Shown in pieces: positions 18,503-28,611 of a stretch of DNA of 64,000 bases (the first letter of the stretch is position 1; each line of letters begins with the position of its first letter). The notes below the pieces were generated by a model. The model did not search any database, was not told the DNA's origin, and was given only the letters and a program-made list of their open reading frames with translations. Both the position numbers and the translations under genes were made by a program. Origin of the DNA: PALSA-894 sp963828625 (GTDB taxonomy: Bacteria > Pseudomonadota > Alphaproteobacteria > Rhizobiales > Xanthobacteraceae); assembly GCA_963828625.1 (NCBI GenBank), contig CAWHEX010000011.1, positions 744,001 to 808,000 on the forward strand, written 5' to 3'.

Positions 18503-20375
18503 ATGCCCGCCGCCAAAAGACGCCCGAAGCCCGCCGCGAAAGCCAAAGCAAAGCCCAAGCGCGCCCTGAAGCCCGCGACGCTGCCCGCGCTCGGCCCGTT
18601 GCCGGAATGGAACCTGACCGACCTCTATCCGGCGATCGACGCGCCCGAGGTGAAGCGCGATCTCGACCGGGGAGCCGCCGACAGCGTGGCGTTCGAGGAG
18701 GCCTACAAGGGCAAGCTCGCGGGGCTCGCCAGCGGTGCGGACGCGGGCGCCAGGCTCGCCGAGGCGGTGAAGCGCTACGAGGCGCTCGACGATCTGCTTG
18801 GCCGGCTCGTTTCATTCGCGAGCCTCGTCTACGCGGGCAACACGACCGATCCGGTGCGGGCGAAGTTCTACGGCGACATGCAGGACCGCATCACGGCGGC
18901 GTCGCTGCATCTGTTGTTCTTCACGCTCGAACTCAACCGTCTCGACGATGCCGCGCTCGACGCCGCGATGGCCGATCCCGCGCTCGGCTACTACCGGCCG
19001 TGGATCGAGGACGTGCGCAAGGAGAAGCCGTATCAGCTCGAGGATCGCGTCGAAGAACTGTTCCACGAGAAGTCCGTCACCGGTGCGGGCGCCTTCAACC
19101 GCCTGTTCGACGAGACCATCGGCACGCTGCGCTTCGAGATCGACGGCAAGACGCTTGCGATCGAGCAGACGCTCTCGCTGATGCAGGACGCGAACGTGCG
19201 CAAGCGCCGTGCCGCATCGGAGGCGCTGGCGAAGACCTTCAAGAACAATCTGCGCACCTTCGTGCTGATCACCAACACGCTCGCCAAGGACAAGGAAATC
19301 TCCGACCGCTGGCGCGGCTTCAAGGACATCGCTGACGCGCGGCATCTCTCGAACCGCGTCGAGCCCGAAGTGGTCGATGCGCTGGTGTCGGCGGTGCGCG
19401 CCGCCTATCCGCGGCTGTCGCATCGCTATTATGCGCTGAAAGCGAAGTGGTTCGGCGTAAAACGCCTGCCGCACTGGGACCGCAACGCACCGCTGCCGAA
19501 GATCGAGACGCGCACCATCGGCTGGGGCGAGGCGAAGGACACGGTGCTCAACGCCTATGCGGGGTTCTCACCCGGCATGGCGGAGGTGGCGGAGCGCTTC
19601 TTCGTGCGCAACTGGATCGACGCGGAGGCGCGTCCCGGCAAGCAGGCGGGCGCGTTCGCACATCCGACCGTGCCGTCGGCGCATCCGTATGTGCTGCTCA
19701 ATTATCAGGGCAAGCCGCGCGACGTGATGACGCTCGCGCACGAACTCGGTCATGGCGTGCATCAGGTGCTCGCCGGGTCCGAACGGCGCCTTGATGGCGC
19801 CGACGCCGTTGACGCTTGCCGAGACCGCGAGCGTGTTCGGCGAGATGCTCACCTTCAAGGCGCTGCTCGCGAAGACCACGGACGTGAAGCAGCGCCGCGC
19901 GATGCTCGCCGCCAAGGTCGAGGACATGATCAACACCGTGGTGCGGCAGATCGCGTTCTATACCTTCGAGCGCAAGGTCCACACCGAGCGGCGCAACGGC
20001 GAACTCACCGCCGACAAGCTCAACGAGATCTGGCTGAGCGTGCAGGGCGAAAGCCTCGGTCCCGCGATCGAGATCAAGCCCGGCTACGAGGTGTTCTGGG
20101 CCTACATCCCGCACTTCATCCATTCGCCGTTCTACGTCTATGCCTACGCGTTCGGCGACTGCATGGTGAACTCGCTTTATGCGGTCTACGAGAAATCGCA
20201 CGAGGGTTTCGCCGAGCGCTATCTCGCGATGCTCTCGGCCGGCGGCACCAAGCATCATTCCGAGCTGCTCAAGCCCTTCGGCCTCGACGCGCGCGATCCG
20301 AAGTTCTGGCAGGGCGGCTTGAGCGTCATCGAGCGGATGATCGGCGAACTGGAAGCGCTCGACCGGAAGCGGTGA
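18503..20375 (+). CDS. pepF: M3 family oligoendopeptidase F, frameshifted
   Basis: A cytosolic zinc peptidase of the M3B family that cuts short peptides. A basic Lys/Ala/Pro-rich lead (about 1-35) precedes the PepF domain (LPEWNLTDLYPAID). The zinc site HELGHGVHQ is at the end of the first frame. An extra T near 19778 (GGGTCC) breaks the frame right after it; the second frame continues GPNGALMAPTPLTLAE with the third zinc ligand glutamate in ETASVFGE and runs to 20375. Removing the base gives about 623 residues, normal for the family. Start at the ATG at 18503, since the 18 upstream codons match nothing. Confidence 0.88.
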
Positions 20376-20506
20376 GCATTTTTCGCATCAATATCGCGAG
20401 ATCGGCTTCACACACTGTTGGCGCTTCTTCGCCTGCCTCGTCGTGACATGCGCACAACCCGGGATATGATCGTCCCGGCACAGGCGCGTAGTCGGAGGCT
20501 GGGGTC

Positions 20507-23194
20507 ATGTCGGCGGCAGAGTGGAAACCCGAACTCCATCTCAAGCACATCGTCGCGGCCGAGGCGGAGGTCATCAACCGCCGCCGCGCGGCGTTGAACG
20601 CGCGCGATCCGGACCTCAAGCGCCCACCTCTTGTCGTTGCGGCTGCGGGGCCTAACGCTCCGGCGCTCGACGCGACAGCGCTTGCGCTTTCCGGCGGCGG
20701 CATCCGTTCGGCGTCATTCGCGATGGGCGTGCTGCAGGCGCTGAACGAGCACAAGGTGCTCCCGCGGATCGACTATCTGTCGACCGTGTCCGGCGGCGGC
20801 TACATGGGCTCGGCGCTGTCCGCCAGCATGACGGTATCGAAGGGCGGCTTCGCGTTCGGTGAGACCACCGGCAAGCACGCCGGCTCCGGCGCGAGCGACG
20901 TCAAGGACACGCCAGCGGTTGGGCAGGTGCGCAACTATTCGAACTATCTCATCCCGTTCGGCCTGCGCGATTTCCTGACTGCGATTGCAATTATTCTTCG
21001 CGGCCTCGTTTCCAATGTCGTGATGGTGCTGCCCGTCGTTCTCCTGCTCGCCTCCATCACCGTGCTCAGCAATCCGAACAGATTCGATCTGCTCAAGGCG
21101 AATGTGTTCGGGATCAAGCTTGAGTGGCTCGAAGTGACGAGCTTCGGCATCACGCTTCTTGTGGCCCTGTTCGCGTTTCTGTTTTTCCTTTGCTGGTCGA
21201 TTTATCGCTCGACCCTGAGCGATGACCGGCAGTCGGAGTTTCGTACCTGGGCGCCGACAGTCGGTGCCGGCTGTGTGGTGCTGGTCGCGGTGACGTTTTT
21301 CTGCGAGCTGCAGCCCTTCTTGATCGCCGGGATGTTCGATCTCGCCGAGAGTGCAGCCAGGACGCCCGGAGACGATCATTCGCTCCTGACGGCTTTCATC
21401 ACGCGTCTTGCCGCTGTCGCTGCGCCGATCGCCGCGGCCGTGACCTTGTTTCGCCAGCACGTCGTGACCCTGCTGAAGTCGATCACGAAGGGGTCCGCCA
21501 TCAGCGCCAAGGTGGCGGCCTATGTGGCGATGGGCATGGTGTGGCTCGCGGGTGCCGCCGTCCCCTTGTTGATCTGGATCAGCTATCTCTATCTGAGCTA
21601 CTGGGGCATCCTGAACCAATGCGGCCCGTTGAGGGACGATGAGAAGCCGGGCATTGCTCGGGACATGCAGCAGTCGCGCCGCCTCGTCTGCACGTTCGAT
21701 CAGGCAGCAGCGCCGCCCGAATCCAAGTCGGCGTTGAATCCAAAGCCTCATCTGAATCCAAGGTGTTGCCGGCCGCGCCGACAAACGCGGCCGTGGCGGA
21801 CGCGGTTCCGCGAGGGTTACGGGGCGCATACGCCGGGGTGGCTGCTCAACACGTCGACCTGGTTTTTTGGAATGACCTTCCAGAAAATCTTCGAGAACAC
21901 GGAGAGCAAGAAGGTCGAGAGCTTTTTTGCCGAGCGTCTCGCCGCCCGTCCGGTAGCGCTTCTTTATCTGACCGCTGCGCTGCTGCTGTTTTTCTTCTCG
22001 TGGTGCCTGAGGCCGAACGCAAATTCGCTGCACCGGCTTTATCGCGACCGGCTCAGCAAGGCTTTCCTGTTCGATCCGGATCCCGACAAGCGTTCAGGCG
22101 GATCACGCAGCGTCGATCTCGGCCGCGACTTCTTGCCGCTCGACACGATGCGCCTGAGCGATCTCGCGCCGAAAGACGGAACGCCCTATGCGCCCTATCA
22201 TCTGATCAACACGGCGCTGAACATCCAGGGTTCGGACTATGCCAATCGCCGCGCGCGCAACGCGGACTTCTTCCTCTTCTCGCCGCTGTTCGTGGGCAGT
22301 GAGGCCACGAACTACGCAGACACGCGCACGATCGAAGAGGCGACGAAACTCGATCTGCCGACCGCGATGGCGATTTCCGGGGCGGCGTTTTCATCCAACA
22401 TGGGATCAAGCTCGATCCGGGCGTTCACCCCGACGCTGGCGCTGCTCAATGTGCGAACCGGTTACTGGCTGAAGAACCCGCTGTCCGTCGATCCGTGCTT
22501 CGGCGCGCCGGGCAAGGAGATAAAGCGGCGCATCGACTCGACGTTCTATCTCTGGTCCGAGATCACCGGCCGGCTCTATGAGGACAGCCCGGACGTCTAC
22601 CTGACTGATGGCGGGCACATCGAGAATCTCGGCGTCTATGAGCTGCTGCGCCGCCGCTGCAAGGTCATTGTGGTCGTCGATGCCGAAGCCGATCCCGCAA
22701 TGCGGATGCCCTCTTTCATCGCATTGCAACGCTACGCGCGTATCGATCTTGGCGCGCGCATTTCCATGCCGTGGGACGAAATCCGGCGGTCGACAACCGG
22801 CTGGATGGGCTACGGCGGCACGGCAGCCGAAAAGGACGACAAGCCGCCGACTCGCACTGGCGGTCCGCACGCCGCAATCGGCCTCATCGATTACGATGGC
22901 GGAGAGACGGGCTGGTTGCTCTACATCAAGTCGTCACTGAGCGGCGACGAGAACGACTACGTGCGCGACTATGCGCGCCGCTACGAACAGTTTCCGCACG
23001 AGAGCACGGGCGATCAGTTCTTCAGTGAGGAACAATTCGAGGTGTATCGGGCTCTCGGCTTCCACATCGCCTACCGGCTGCTGTCGGGGGACGATGACAT
23101 CTGCGTCTTTAACGGAGCGGAACCAGTGACCCGCCGATTCTCCGACGATGTTGCGGGCGTCAAAGCGGTGCGCGAGGCGTTGCTCGGGGCGTGA
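20507..23194 (+). CDS. Large membrane patatin-like phospholipase
   Basis: An 895-residue protein combining a split patatin catalytic domain with membrane helices. The N-terminal part has the oxyanion motif SGGGIRS (62-68) and nucleophile S95 in STVSGGGY; the matching catalytic Asp is in YLTDGGHIENLG near 710. Between them lie about six hydrophobic segments (roughly 145-180, 203-228, 245-265, 298-315, 340-365, 485-505). Patatins remove fatty acids from lipids. Residues about 405-440 look out of frame (Cys/Arg-rich), while the neighbouring frame reads smoothly there, so two compensating errors at about 21740 and 21808 are likely. Confidence 0.8.
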   Translation: MSAAEWKPELHLKHIVAAEAEVINRRRAALNARDPDLKRPPLVVAAAGPNAPALDATALALSGGGIRSASFAMGVLQALNEHKVLPRIDYLSTVSGGGYMGSALSASMTVSKGGFAFGETTGKHAGSGASDVKDTPAVGQVRNYSNYLIPFGLRDFLTAIAIILRGLVSNVVMVLPVVLLLASITVLSNPNRFDLLKANVFGIKLEWLEVTSFGITLLVALFAFLFFLCWSIYRSTLSDDRQSEFRTWAPTVGAGCVVLVAVTFFCELQPFLIAGMFDLAESAARTPGDDHSLLTAFITRLAAVAAPIAAAVTLFRQHVVTLLKSITKGSAISAKVAAYVAMGMVWLAGAAVPLLIWISYLYLSYWGILNQCGPLRDDEKPGIARDMQQSRRLVCTFDQAAAPPESKSALNPKPHLNPRCCRPRRQTRPWRTRFREGYGAHTPGWLLNTSTWFFGMTFQKIFENTESKKVESFFAERLAARPVALLYLTAALLLFFFSWCLRPNANSLHRLYRDRLSKAFLFDPDPDKRSGGSRSVDLGRDFLPLDTMRLSDLAPKDGTPYAPYHLINTALNIQGSDYANRRARNADFFLFSPLFVGSEATNYADTRTIEEATKLDLPTAMAISGAAFSSNMGSSSIRAFTPTLALLNVRTGYWLKNPLSVDPCFGAPGKEIKRRIDSTFYLWSEITGRLYEDSPDVYLTDGGHIENLGVYELLRRRCKVIVVVDAEADPAMRMPSFIALQRYARIDLGARISMPWDEIRRSTTGWMGYGGTAAEKDDKPPTRTGGPHAAIGLIDYDGGETGWLLYIKSSLSGDENDYVRDYARRYEQFPHESTGDQFFSEEQFEVYRALGFHIAYRLLSGDDDICVFNGAEPVTRRFSDDVAGVKAVREALLGA

Positions 23195-23264
23195 CCGCGA
23201 TGCAGGACCCGAGGTCTGTCAGGGCGTTCCGCGTATGGATCGCCCTGACAGAACCGGAGCGTGG

Positions 23265-24126
23265 CTAGGCGAGCGCCTTGCCGTAGAGCGCCAGCAGGCG
23301 CGTCCAGGCCTTTTCGGCGTCGGGCTCGTTGTAGACGCGCGAGTCCGGCGGGCACCAGCCGTGCGCGCCGGAGTAGACCTCGATCTCGGCCGGCAGGCTC
23401 GCTTTCGCGAACGTGTCCTTGAGCACGTCCTTCTCGCCCGGTGCGCGCTGGTCGTCGTTCGACGCGATCGCGATCAGGAACTGCGCCTTGGTCTTCGACG
23501 CCTGCAGGTGCGGGCTGTTCGGCTGGTCGGTGACAAGGCCGCCGCCGTGGAACGACGCGACCGCGCCGACGCGATCGGGGACCGCCGCCGCCGTGCGGAA
23601 CGCCATCGGGCCGCCCATGCAGTAGCCCTGCGTGCCGATCTTGCGGTTCTTCGCGACGGACGGCTGGTTGTCGAGCCACGCGATGAACGCCTTCGCGTCC
23701 GTCGTGTGTGTTGTCTCGTTCAGCGCGCGCGCGAGCGGCATCAGGTCCGGGATCGGCGTCTGTGAGCCTTGCTCAGCGATCGGCGCCTTCTTCACGCGAT
23801 AGAACTGATTCACGACCAGCACCGAGTAGCCGGACTGGGCGAGCCGCTTGCCCATCTGCCGGAACGCCGGGCGCAGCCCGAAGATGTCCGGCCACACGAG
23901 GATGCCGGGCGCCGTGCCCGATGAGCGGGTGCACGAAGTACGCGTCGGCCGTGCCGTCCGGCGTCGTGATCGTCACATCGGATTCGGTGATGGCCTGGGC
24001 GTTGGCGACGGCCGGCAGCATCATGCTGGCACCGGCGCCAAGCAGCACGCCGAACTGGCGGCGCGTCACGAGCCCGCGTTTCTCGAATTCTTCTTCGTCG
24101 TGGTCGAAATGATCCTGATCGCACAT
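23265..24126 (-). CDS. Tat-exported dienelactone hydrolase family protein, frameshifted
   Basis: An alpha/beta hydrolase of the DLH family. The N-terminus has a twin-arginine signal (TRRQFGVLLGAGASMMLPA, about 21-39), implying export of the folded protein. The catalytic cysteine is in GYCMGG, with later Asp and His (SGAHGWCPPD). An extra base near 23922 breaks the frame after ADAYFVHP; the following frame continues SGTAPGILVWPDIFGLRPA. Corrected length is about 286 residues. DLH proteins open lactone rings such as dienelactone in aromatic breakdown, but the family is broad and the exported form has no assigned substrate. Confidence 0.83.
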
Positions 24127-24322
24127 GTTGTCGTTCTCTCCCTAGGCCAGCGCGACGGCGCCATACGGACCGGGAGAGTACATGAAGAGCCGACCCCGTC
24201 ACGCCGCCAGTGTTCCAAAGTTCGTGATGAGAGGCCGAAGGGAGGAGGCGCTGCGGCAAGCCGGCCCGTTACACGCGTTGCGCCGCATTGCTGCCCCGCC
24301 TGCGTGCGCCTAAGTAACCCGT

Positions 24323-25690
24323 ATGGCTGACTCCGAGCGCAATCGTTTTTCCGCCCGCGCGGCGCGCTACGCGCGCGTCGGCACCAATGTCGGTGGGGTC
24401 GCGGCGAAGTTTGCGGCGAGCCGGCTATTCGGCGTCGCGCTCAATCGCGGCAAGAACGCATCCGACCTGGCGGCGGCGCTCGGCGGGCTGAAAGGCCCAA
24501 TCATGAAGGTCGCACAGCTGATGGCGACGGTCCCGGATTTGCTGCCGCCCGAGTATGTCGAGGAATTGCAGAAGCTCCAGAGCGACGCGCCGCCGATGGG
24601 TTGGCCGTTCGTGAAGCGGCGCATGATGGCGGAGCTCGGCGCAGGCTGGCAGGAGAAATTTGCCGAATTCGAACACAAGCCCGCCGCCGCCGCGTCGTTG
24701 GGTCAGGTGCATCGCGCGCTTTCGCGCGACGGCAAGCCGCTCGCCGCCAAGCTCCAGTATGCCGACATGCAGTCGGCGGTCGAAGCGGATCTCAAGCAGC
24801 TCGACTGGCTGTTCGCGATCCACCGCCGCATGGATCCGGTGATCGATACCACCGAAATCGCCAAGGAGATCGCGGCGCGCGTGCGCGAGGAACTCGACTA
24901 TCTGCGTGAGGCGAAGCACGTCGCGCTCTATCAGGCGATGCTCGACGGCGTCGATCTCGTGCGCGTGCCGGCGGTGTGGCCGAAACTCTCGACCGGGCGG
25001 CTGCTCACGCTCGACTGGCTCGAGGGCACCAAGCTGCTCAGCCACAAGAGCGCGCCGCTCGCCGAGCGCAATCGCATCGGGCAGGCGATGTTCACTGCTT
25101 GGTGGCTGCCGTTCAGCCGCCACGGTGTGATCCACGGCGATCCGCATCTCGGCAATTACACGGTGTTCGCCGAGGGTGGCGCGCCGGCCGGGATCAACCT
25201 GCTCGATTACGGCTGCATCCGCATCTTCCCGCCGAAGTTCGTCGGCGGCGTGGTCGATCTCTATAACGGTCTGCTCAAGGGCGACGACGATCTCGTGGTG
25301 CATGCCTACGAGACCTGGGGCTTCACGGGTCTATCGCGTGACGTGATCGACATCCTCAACATCTGGGCCAAGTTCATCTACGGCCCGTTGCTCGACGACC
25401 GCGAGCGCACCATCGCGGACGGCGTGAAGCCCTCCGAATACGGCCGGCGCGAGGCGTTCCGGGTGCATCAGGGGTTGCGGAAGCACGGCCGCGTGCGGGT
25501 GCCGCGCGAGTTCGTGTTTATGGATCGCGCCGCAATCGGGCTCGGCGCGGTGTTCCTGCATCTCGACGCGCGGCTGAACTTCTACCGGCTGTTCAATGCG
25601 GCGATCGAGAAGTTCTCCGCCACGGAGGTCGGGCGGCGGCAGGCCGCGGCCTTGAAGAAGGTCGGACTCTCGGAAGCCGACGCGGCCTGA
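24323..25690 (+). CDS. ABC1/UbiB family atypical kinase
   Basis: A 455-residue protein of the ABC1 (UbiB/COQ8) protein-kinase-like family. It has the family KxGQ-type motif as KVAQLMA (near 58), the alanine-rich loop AAASLGQVHRA (near 126), and catalytic HGDPHLGNY plus LDYGCIR in place of the usual DFG. Members support ubiquinone synthesis or act on lipids in the inner membrane; some bind ATP without phosphorylating proteins. No long membrane helix stands out. It is divergent from the Tat-exported hydrolase. It is not next to ubi genes, so I do not call it ubiB. Confidence 0.85.
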   Translation: MADSERNRFSARAARYARVGTNVGGVAAKFAASRLFGVALNRGKNASDLAAALGGLKGPIMKVAQLMATVPDLLPPEYVEELQKLQSDAPPMGWPFVKRRMMAELGAGWQEKFAEFEHKPAAAASLGQVHRALSRDGKPLAAKLQYADMQSAVEADLKQLDWLFAIHRRMDPVIDTTEIAKEIAARVREELDYLREAKHVALYQAMLDGVDLVRVPAVWPKLSTGRLLTLDWLEGTKLLSHKSAPLAERNRIGQAMFTAWWLPFSRHGVIHGDPHLGNYTVFAEGGAPAGINLLDYGCIRIFPPKFVGGVVDLYNGLLKGDDDLVVHAYETWGFTGLSRDVIDILNIWAKFIYGPLLDDRERTIADGVKPSEYGRREAFRVHQGLRKHGRVRVPREFVFMDRAAIGLGAVFLHLDARLNFYRLFNAAIEKFSATEVGRRQAAALKKVGLSEADAA

Positions 25691-25830
25691 CGCTCGTTGT
25701 CGTCGCGCACAGCGCGAAGCGACGTCAAAAGACGCATTGCCGGACAATTTCACCGTGCATCGCGCCGTTCGGCGGAACGGATCGCGGCGCAGCCTGTTGC
25801 GTTCCCGGGAGGCACGCACAGGAGACGTCC

Positions 25831-26008
25831 ATGAGTTCAGAACCAAAACAATCCGAACCAGGGCGGCCAACAGAACCAGCAGCCGGGCCAAGGTGGCGGC
25901 CAGCAGCAGGGCGGCCAGCAGCCGAAGCCGGGCCAGCAGAACCAGCAGCCCGGTCAGGGTGGCCAGCAGGATCAGGGCGGTCAGCGCCGCGACGATCAGA
26001 ACAAGTAA
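25831..26008 (+). CDS. Small Gln/Gly-rich repeat protein, frameshifted at codon 2
   Basis: From the ATG at 25831 (GGAG ribosome site 7 bases upstream) the second codon is followed by one extra T; dropping it gives a 58-residue protein of Gln, Gly, Pro and Asn with repeats of QNQQPGQGG and GGQQ, ending GGQRRDDQNK before the TAA at 26006-26008. The composition shows a disordered, highly hydrophilic peptide. Similar short Q/G-rich peptides occur in bradyrhizobia without known function. As written, the unbroken frame runs in as a false extension of the DUF892 gene. Confidence 0.6.
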
Positions 26009-26082
26009 GGCACTGCCGGTCGAAACGGGTCCCCGGCCATTGTGGCCGGGGTTCCGCGTTCAATTTCAGAAGGGACACCAGA

Positions 26083-26589
26083 ATGGCCAAGGAAAAACAC
26101 CTGAGCGAACTCTTCCACGACACGCTCAAGGACATCTACTTCGCGGAAAAGAAGATCCTCACCGCCTTGCCGAAGATGGCCAAGGCTGCGCAGTCGGAGG
26201 ATCTCAAGGCCGCGTTCCAGAAACACGAAGACGAAACCGAACAGCAGGTCGCTCGCCTCGAGCAGGTGTTCAAGTCGATCGGAGAAACGCCCAAGGGCAA
26301 GACCTGCGATGCCATCATGGGTCTCCTTGAGGAGGGCAAGGAGATCATGGACGAATACAAGGACATGCCCGCGCTCGATGCCGGGCTCCTTGCCGCCGCG
26401 CAGGCCGTCGAGCACTACGAGATCTCGCGCTATGGGACGCTGAAGTGCTGGGCGAGCGAGCTTGGCTACAACGACGCCGTCAAGCTTCTCGACGCGACCC
26501 TCAACGAAGAGAAGAGGACGGATGCGGCGCTGACGAAGCTTGCGGAGAGCGAAGTCAATCTTCACGCCCAGACCGCCGAAGCGGCTTGA
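26083..26589 (+). CDS. DUF892 ferritin-like protein (YciE/YciF type)
   Basis: A 168-residue four-helix-bundle protein. Family marks include LFHDTLKDIYFAEKKIL (about 9-25), KHEDETEQQVARLEQVF and YEISRYGTL, with Glu and His residues in the ferritin-like pattern (E21, E50, H47, E121, H123 region). YciE and YciF proteins rise in stress and stationary phase; metal binding is seen for relatives. A strong terminator follows within 46 bases, so it ends its transcript. The start ATG at 26083 lies behind AGAAGGGA. Confidence 0.88.
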   Translation: MAKEKHLSELFHDTLKDIYFAEKKILTALPKMAKAAQSEDLKAAFQKHEDETEQQVARLEQVFKSIGETPKGKTCDAIMGLLEEGKEIMDEYKDMPALDAGLLAAAQAVEHYEISRYGTLKCWASELGYNDAVKLLDATLNEEKRTDAALTKLAESEVNLHAQTAEAA

Positions 26590-26634
26590 TCCTCGGACTT
26601 GTTCCGGACCACCCGTCCGGCGCGCGATGACCAG

Positions 26635-26672
26635 AAAAGAGCCTCCCGGCAGGTGCGCCGGGAGGCTCTTTT
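26635..26672 (+). terminator. Rho-independent terminator after the DUF892 gene
   Basis: A 12-bp stem GAGCCTCCCGGC / GCCGGGAGGCTC with a 6-base loop is followed by TTTT. It is preceded by AAAA, so it may work in both directions. Confidence 0.85.
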
Positions 26673-26798
26673 GCTTGCGGCAATCGCTCGCGGCGCGGTG
26701 CCGAGCGAGGCCGACGCTGCCTAGCCGCGCGCCGTTGCCCTCTAGGGCCAATTACGCTAATCCCGCTGCGAGAACTCATTCCGGTCTGGAGGACCAAG

Positions 26799-26951
26799 AT
26801 GGCCGACCACGGCGAGGTCGAATACGCGACCGCTGACGGCAACGACTACGCGGAACATGAGGGCACCTATCAGCTGTTCATCACGCTGACCAAGTGGACC
26901 ATGGGCTTCGTGATCGCACTGCTGATTTTTATGGCCTATTTTCTGGTCTGA
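26799..26951 (+). CDS. aa3-type cytochrome c oxidase subunit IV
   Basis: A 50-residue protein: a polar acidic N-terminus (MADHGEVEYATADGNDYAEH) then one membrane helix (about 26-49, ending MAYFLV). This is the bacterial aa3-oxidase subunit IV fold (PF07835), a single helix bound to the oxidase core. It stands alone 42 bases before pntAA, an arrangement common in Hyphomicrobiales, while the catalytic oxidase genes are elsewhere. It has a GGAGGA ribosome site. Confidence 0.88.
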   Translation: MADHGEVEYATADGNDYAEHEGTYQLFITLTKWTMGFVIALLIFMAYFLV

Positions 26952-26993
26952 CCTTCCCCGGCTTGGCCGGACGTCCGGGGGTCTGGAGGCATC

Positions 26994-28136
26994 ATGAAGA
27001 TTGCGATCCCCGCGGAGGTCGATGCGGCAGAGCCGCGGGTCGGCGCCACTCCGGATACCGTCAAAAAACTCAAGGCGTTGGGCGCCGACGTTGCGATCCA
27101 GGCCGGCGCTGGCGTGAAGGCGGGCGTGCTCGATGCCGACTATGAGGCGGCAGGCGCGACGATTGCGCAGAGCGCGGCCGACGCGGTCCGCGATGCCGAC
27201 GTGGTGCTCAAGGTGCGCCGCCCGACCGAAGCTGAGCTTTCCGACTACAAGTCCGGCGCGCTCGTCGCCGCCATCATGGACCCATACGGCAACGACGCCG
27301 CGCTCGCCGCGATGGCGAAGGCCGGCGTCACGTCATTCGCCATGGAACTGCTGCCGCGCATCACGCGCGCCCAAGTGATGGACGTTCTCTCCTCGCAGGC
27401 GAACCTCGCGGGCTATCGCGCCGTGATCGACGCGTCGGCGGAATTCGGCCGCGCCTTCCCGATGATGATGACGGCGGCCGGCACCGTGCCGGCGACGCGC
27501 GTGTTCGTGATGGGTGTCGGCGTCGCGGGCCTGCAGGCGATCGCCACCGCGCGCCGCCTCGGTGCGGTCGTGACCGCGACCGACGTGCGCCCCGCGACGA
27601 AAGAGCAGGTGGAAAGCCTCGGCGCGAAATTCCTTGCCGTCGAGGATGAGGAATTCAAGAACGCGCAGACGGCCGGCGGCTACGCCAAGGAAATGTCGAA
27701 GGAGTACCAGGCGAAGCAGGCAGCCCTCGTCGCCGAGCACATCAAGAAGCAGGATGTGGTGATCACCACCGCGCTGATCCCGGGACGGCCGGCGCCGCGG
27801 CTGGTCACCGCCGGGATGGTGGCCTCGATGAAGCCCGGCTCGGTGCTCGTCGATCTCGCGGTCGAACGCGGCGGCAATGTCGAGGGCGCGAAGGCGGGCG
27901 AGGTCGCCGACGTGAACGGCGTGAAGATCGTCGGCTACACCAACGTGGCGGGCCGGCTCGCGGCCTCGGCGTCGAGCCTCTACGCCAAGAACCTCTACAA
28001 TTTCCTCGAAATCCTGGTCGACAAGAAAGAGAAGACGCTCGCGGTCAACTGGGACGACGAGATCGTCAAGGCGACGGTGCTGACCCGGGACGGCGCAATC
28101 GTCCATCCGAACTTCCAGCCGAAAAGCGCGGCATAG
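26994..28136 (+). CDS. pntAA: NAD(P) transhydrogenase subunit alpha part 1
   Basis: A 380-residue soluble NAD(H)-binding domain I of the proton-translocating transhydrogenase. It begins MKIAIPAEVD, contains the RQD-loop-like and dinucleotide regions (GVGVAGLQAIATARRLGA near 177-194) and the mobile-loop segment further on. With PntAB and PntB it drives NADP reduction by NADH using the proton gradient. It is the first of three genes in the split arrangement usual in alphaproteobacteria (Rhodospirillum type); gaps to the next genes are 24 and 7 bases, so one operon. Confidence 0.95.
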   Translation: MKIAIPAEVDAAEPRVGATPDTVKKLKALGADVAIQAGAGVKAGVLDADYEAAGATIAQSAADAVRDADVVLKVRRPTEAELSDYKSGALVAAIMDPYGNDAALAAMAKAGVTSFAMELLPRITRAQVMDVLSSQANLAGYRAVIDASAEFGRAFPMMMTAAGTVPATRVFVMGVGVAGLQAIATARRLGAVVTATDVRPATKEQVESLGAKFLAVEDEEFKNAQTAGGYAKEMSKEYQAKQAALVAEHIKKQDVVITTALIPGRPAPRLVTAGMVASMKPGSVLVDLAVERGGNVEGAKAGEVADVNGVKIVGYTNVAGRLAASASSLYAKNLYNFLEILVDKKEKTLAVNWDDEIVKATVLTRDGAIVHPNFQPKSAA

Positions 28137-28160
28137 TTTTCAGGGCGCGAAGGAAACCTC

Positions 28161-28604
28161 ATGGCCACCGCAGGTCCCCAGCAAGCAGCACAGGCCGCGC
28201 AGTCGGCCGCCGAAATGGCGCGCCAGGCCGCCGAGGCCGCGCAGCAATATGCCGATCAGGCCGCGGCGCTTGCGGCCGCGAGCGTTCACACGGCGACCGG
28301 CTACACGATCGACCCGTTCGTGTTCCGCTTCTCGATCTTCATCCTCGCGGTGTTCGTCGGCTACTACGTGGTGTGGTCGGTGACGCCCGCGCTGCATACG
28401 CCGCTGATGTCGGTCACCAACGCGATCTCCTCGGTGATCGTGGTCGGCGCGCTGCTCGCGGTGAGCGTGGAGCTTGCGCGCGACAGCGGCCCGATCTGGG
28501 CGCGCATCCTCGGCTTCTTCGCCCTCATCCTCGCCTCGGTGAACATCTTCGGCGGCTTCCTCGTCACGCAGCGCATGCTCGCGATGTACAAGAAGAAAGT
28601 CTGA
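28161..28604 (+). CDS. pntAB: NAD(P) transhydrogenase subunit alpha part 2
   Basis: A 147-residue membrane piece of the transhydrogenase alpha subunit. The first 45 residues are an Ala/Gln-rich helix (QQAAQAAQSAAEMARQAAE) that looks like a coiled coil, then about three to four membrane helices (about 56-75, 92-112, 118-137) of domain II. A stalk of this kind before the helices is common in rhizobial PntAB. It sits between pntAA and pntB. Confidence 0.93.
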   Translation: MATAGPQQAAQAAQSAAEMARQAAEAAQQYADQAAALAAASVHTATGYTIDPFVFRFSIFILAVFVGYYVVWSVTPALHTPLMSVTNAISSVIVVGALLAVSVELARDSGPIWARILGFFALILASVNIFGGFLVTQRMLAMYKKKV

Positions 28605-28611
28605 GGCGCGC

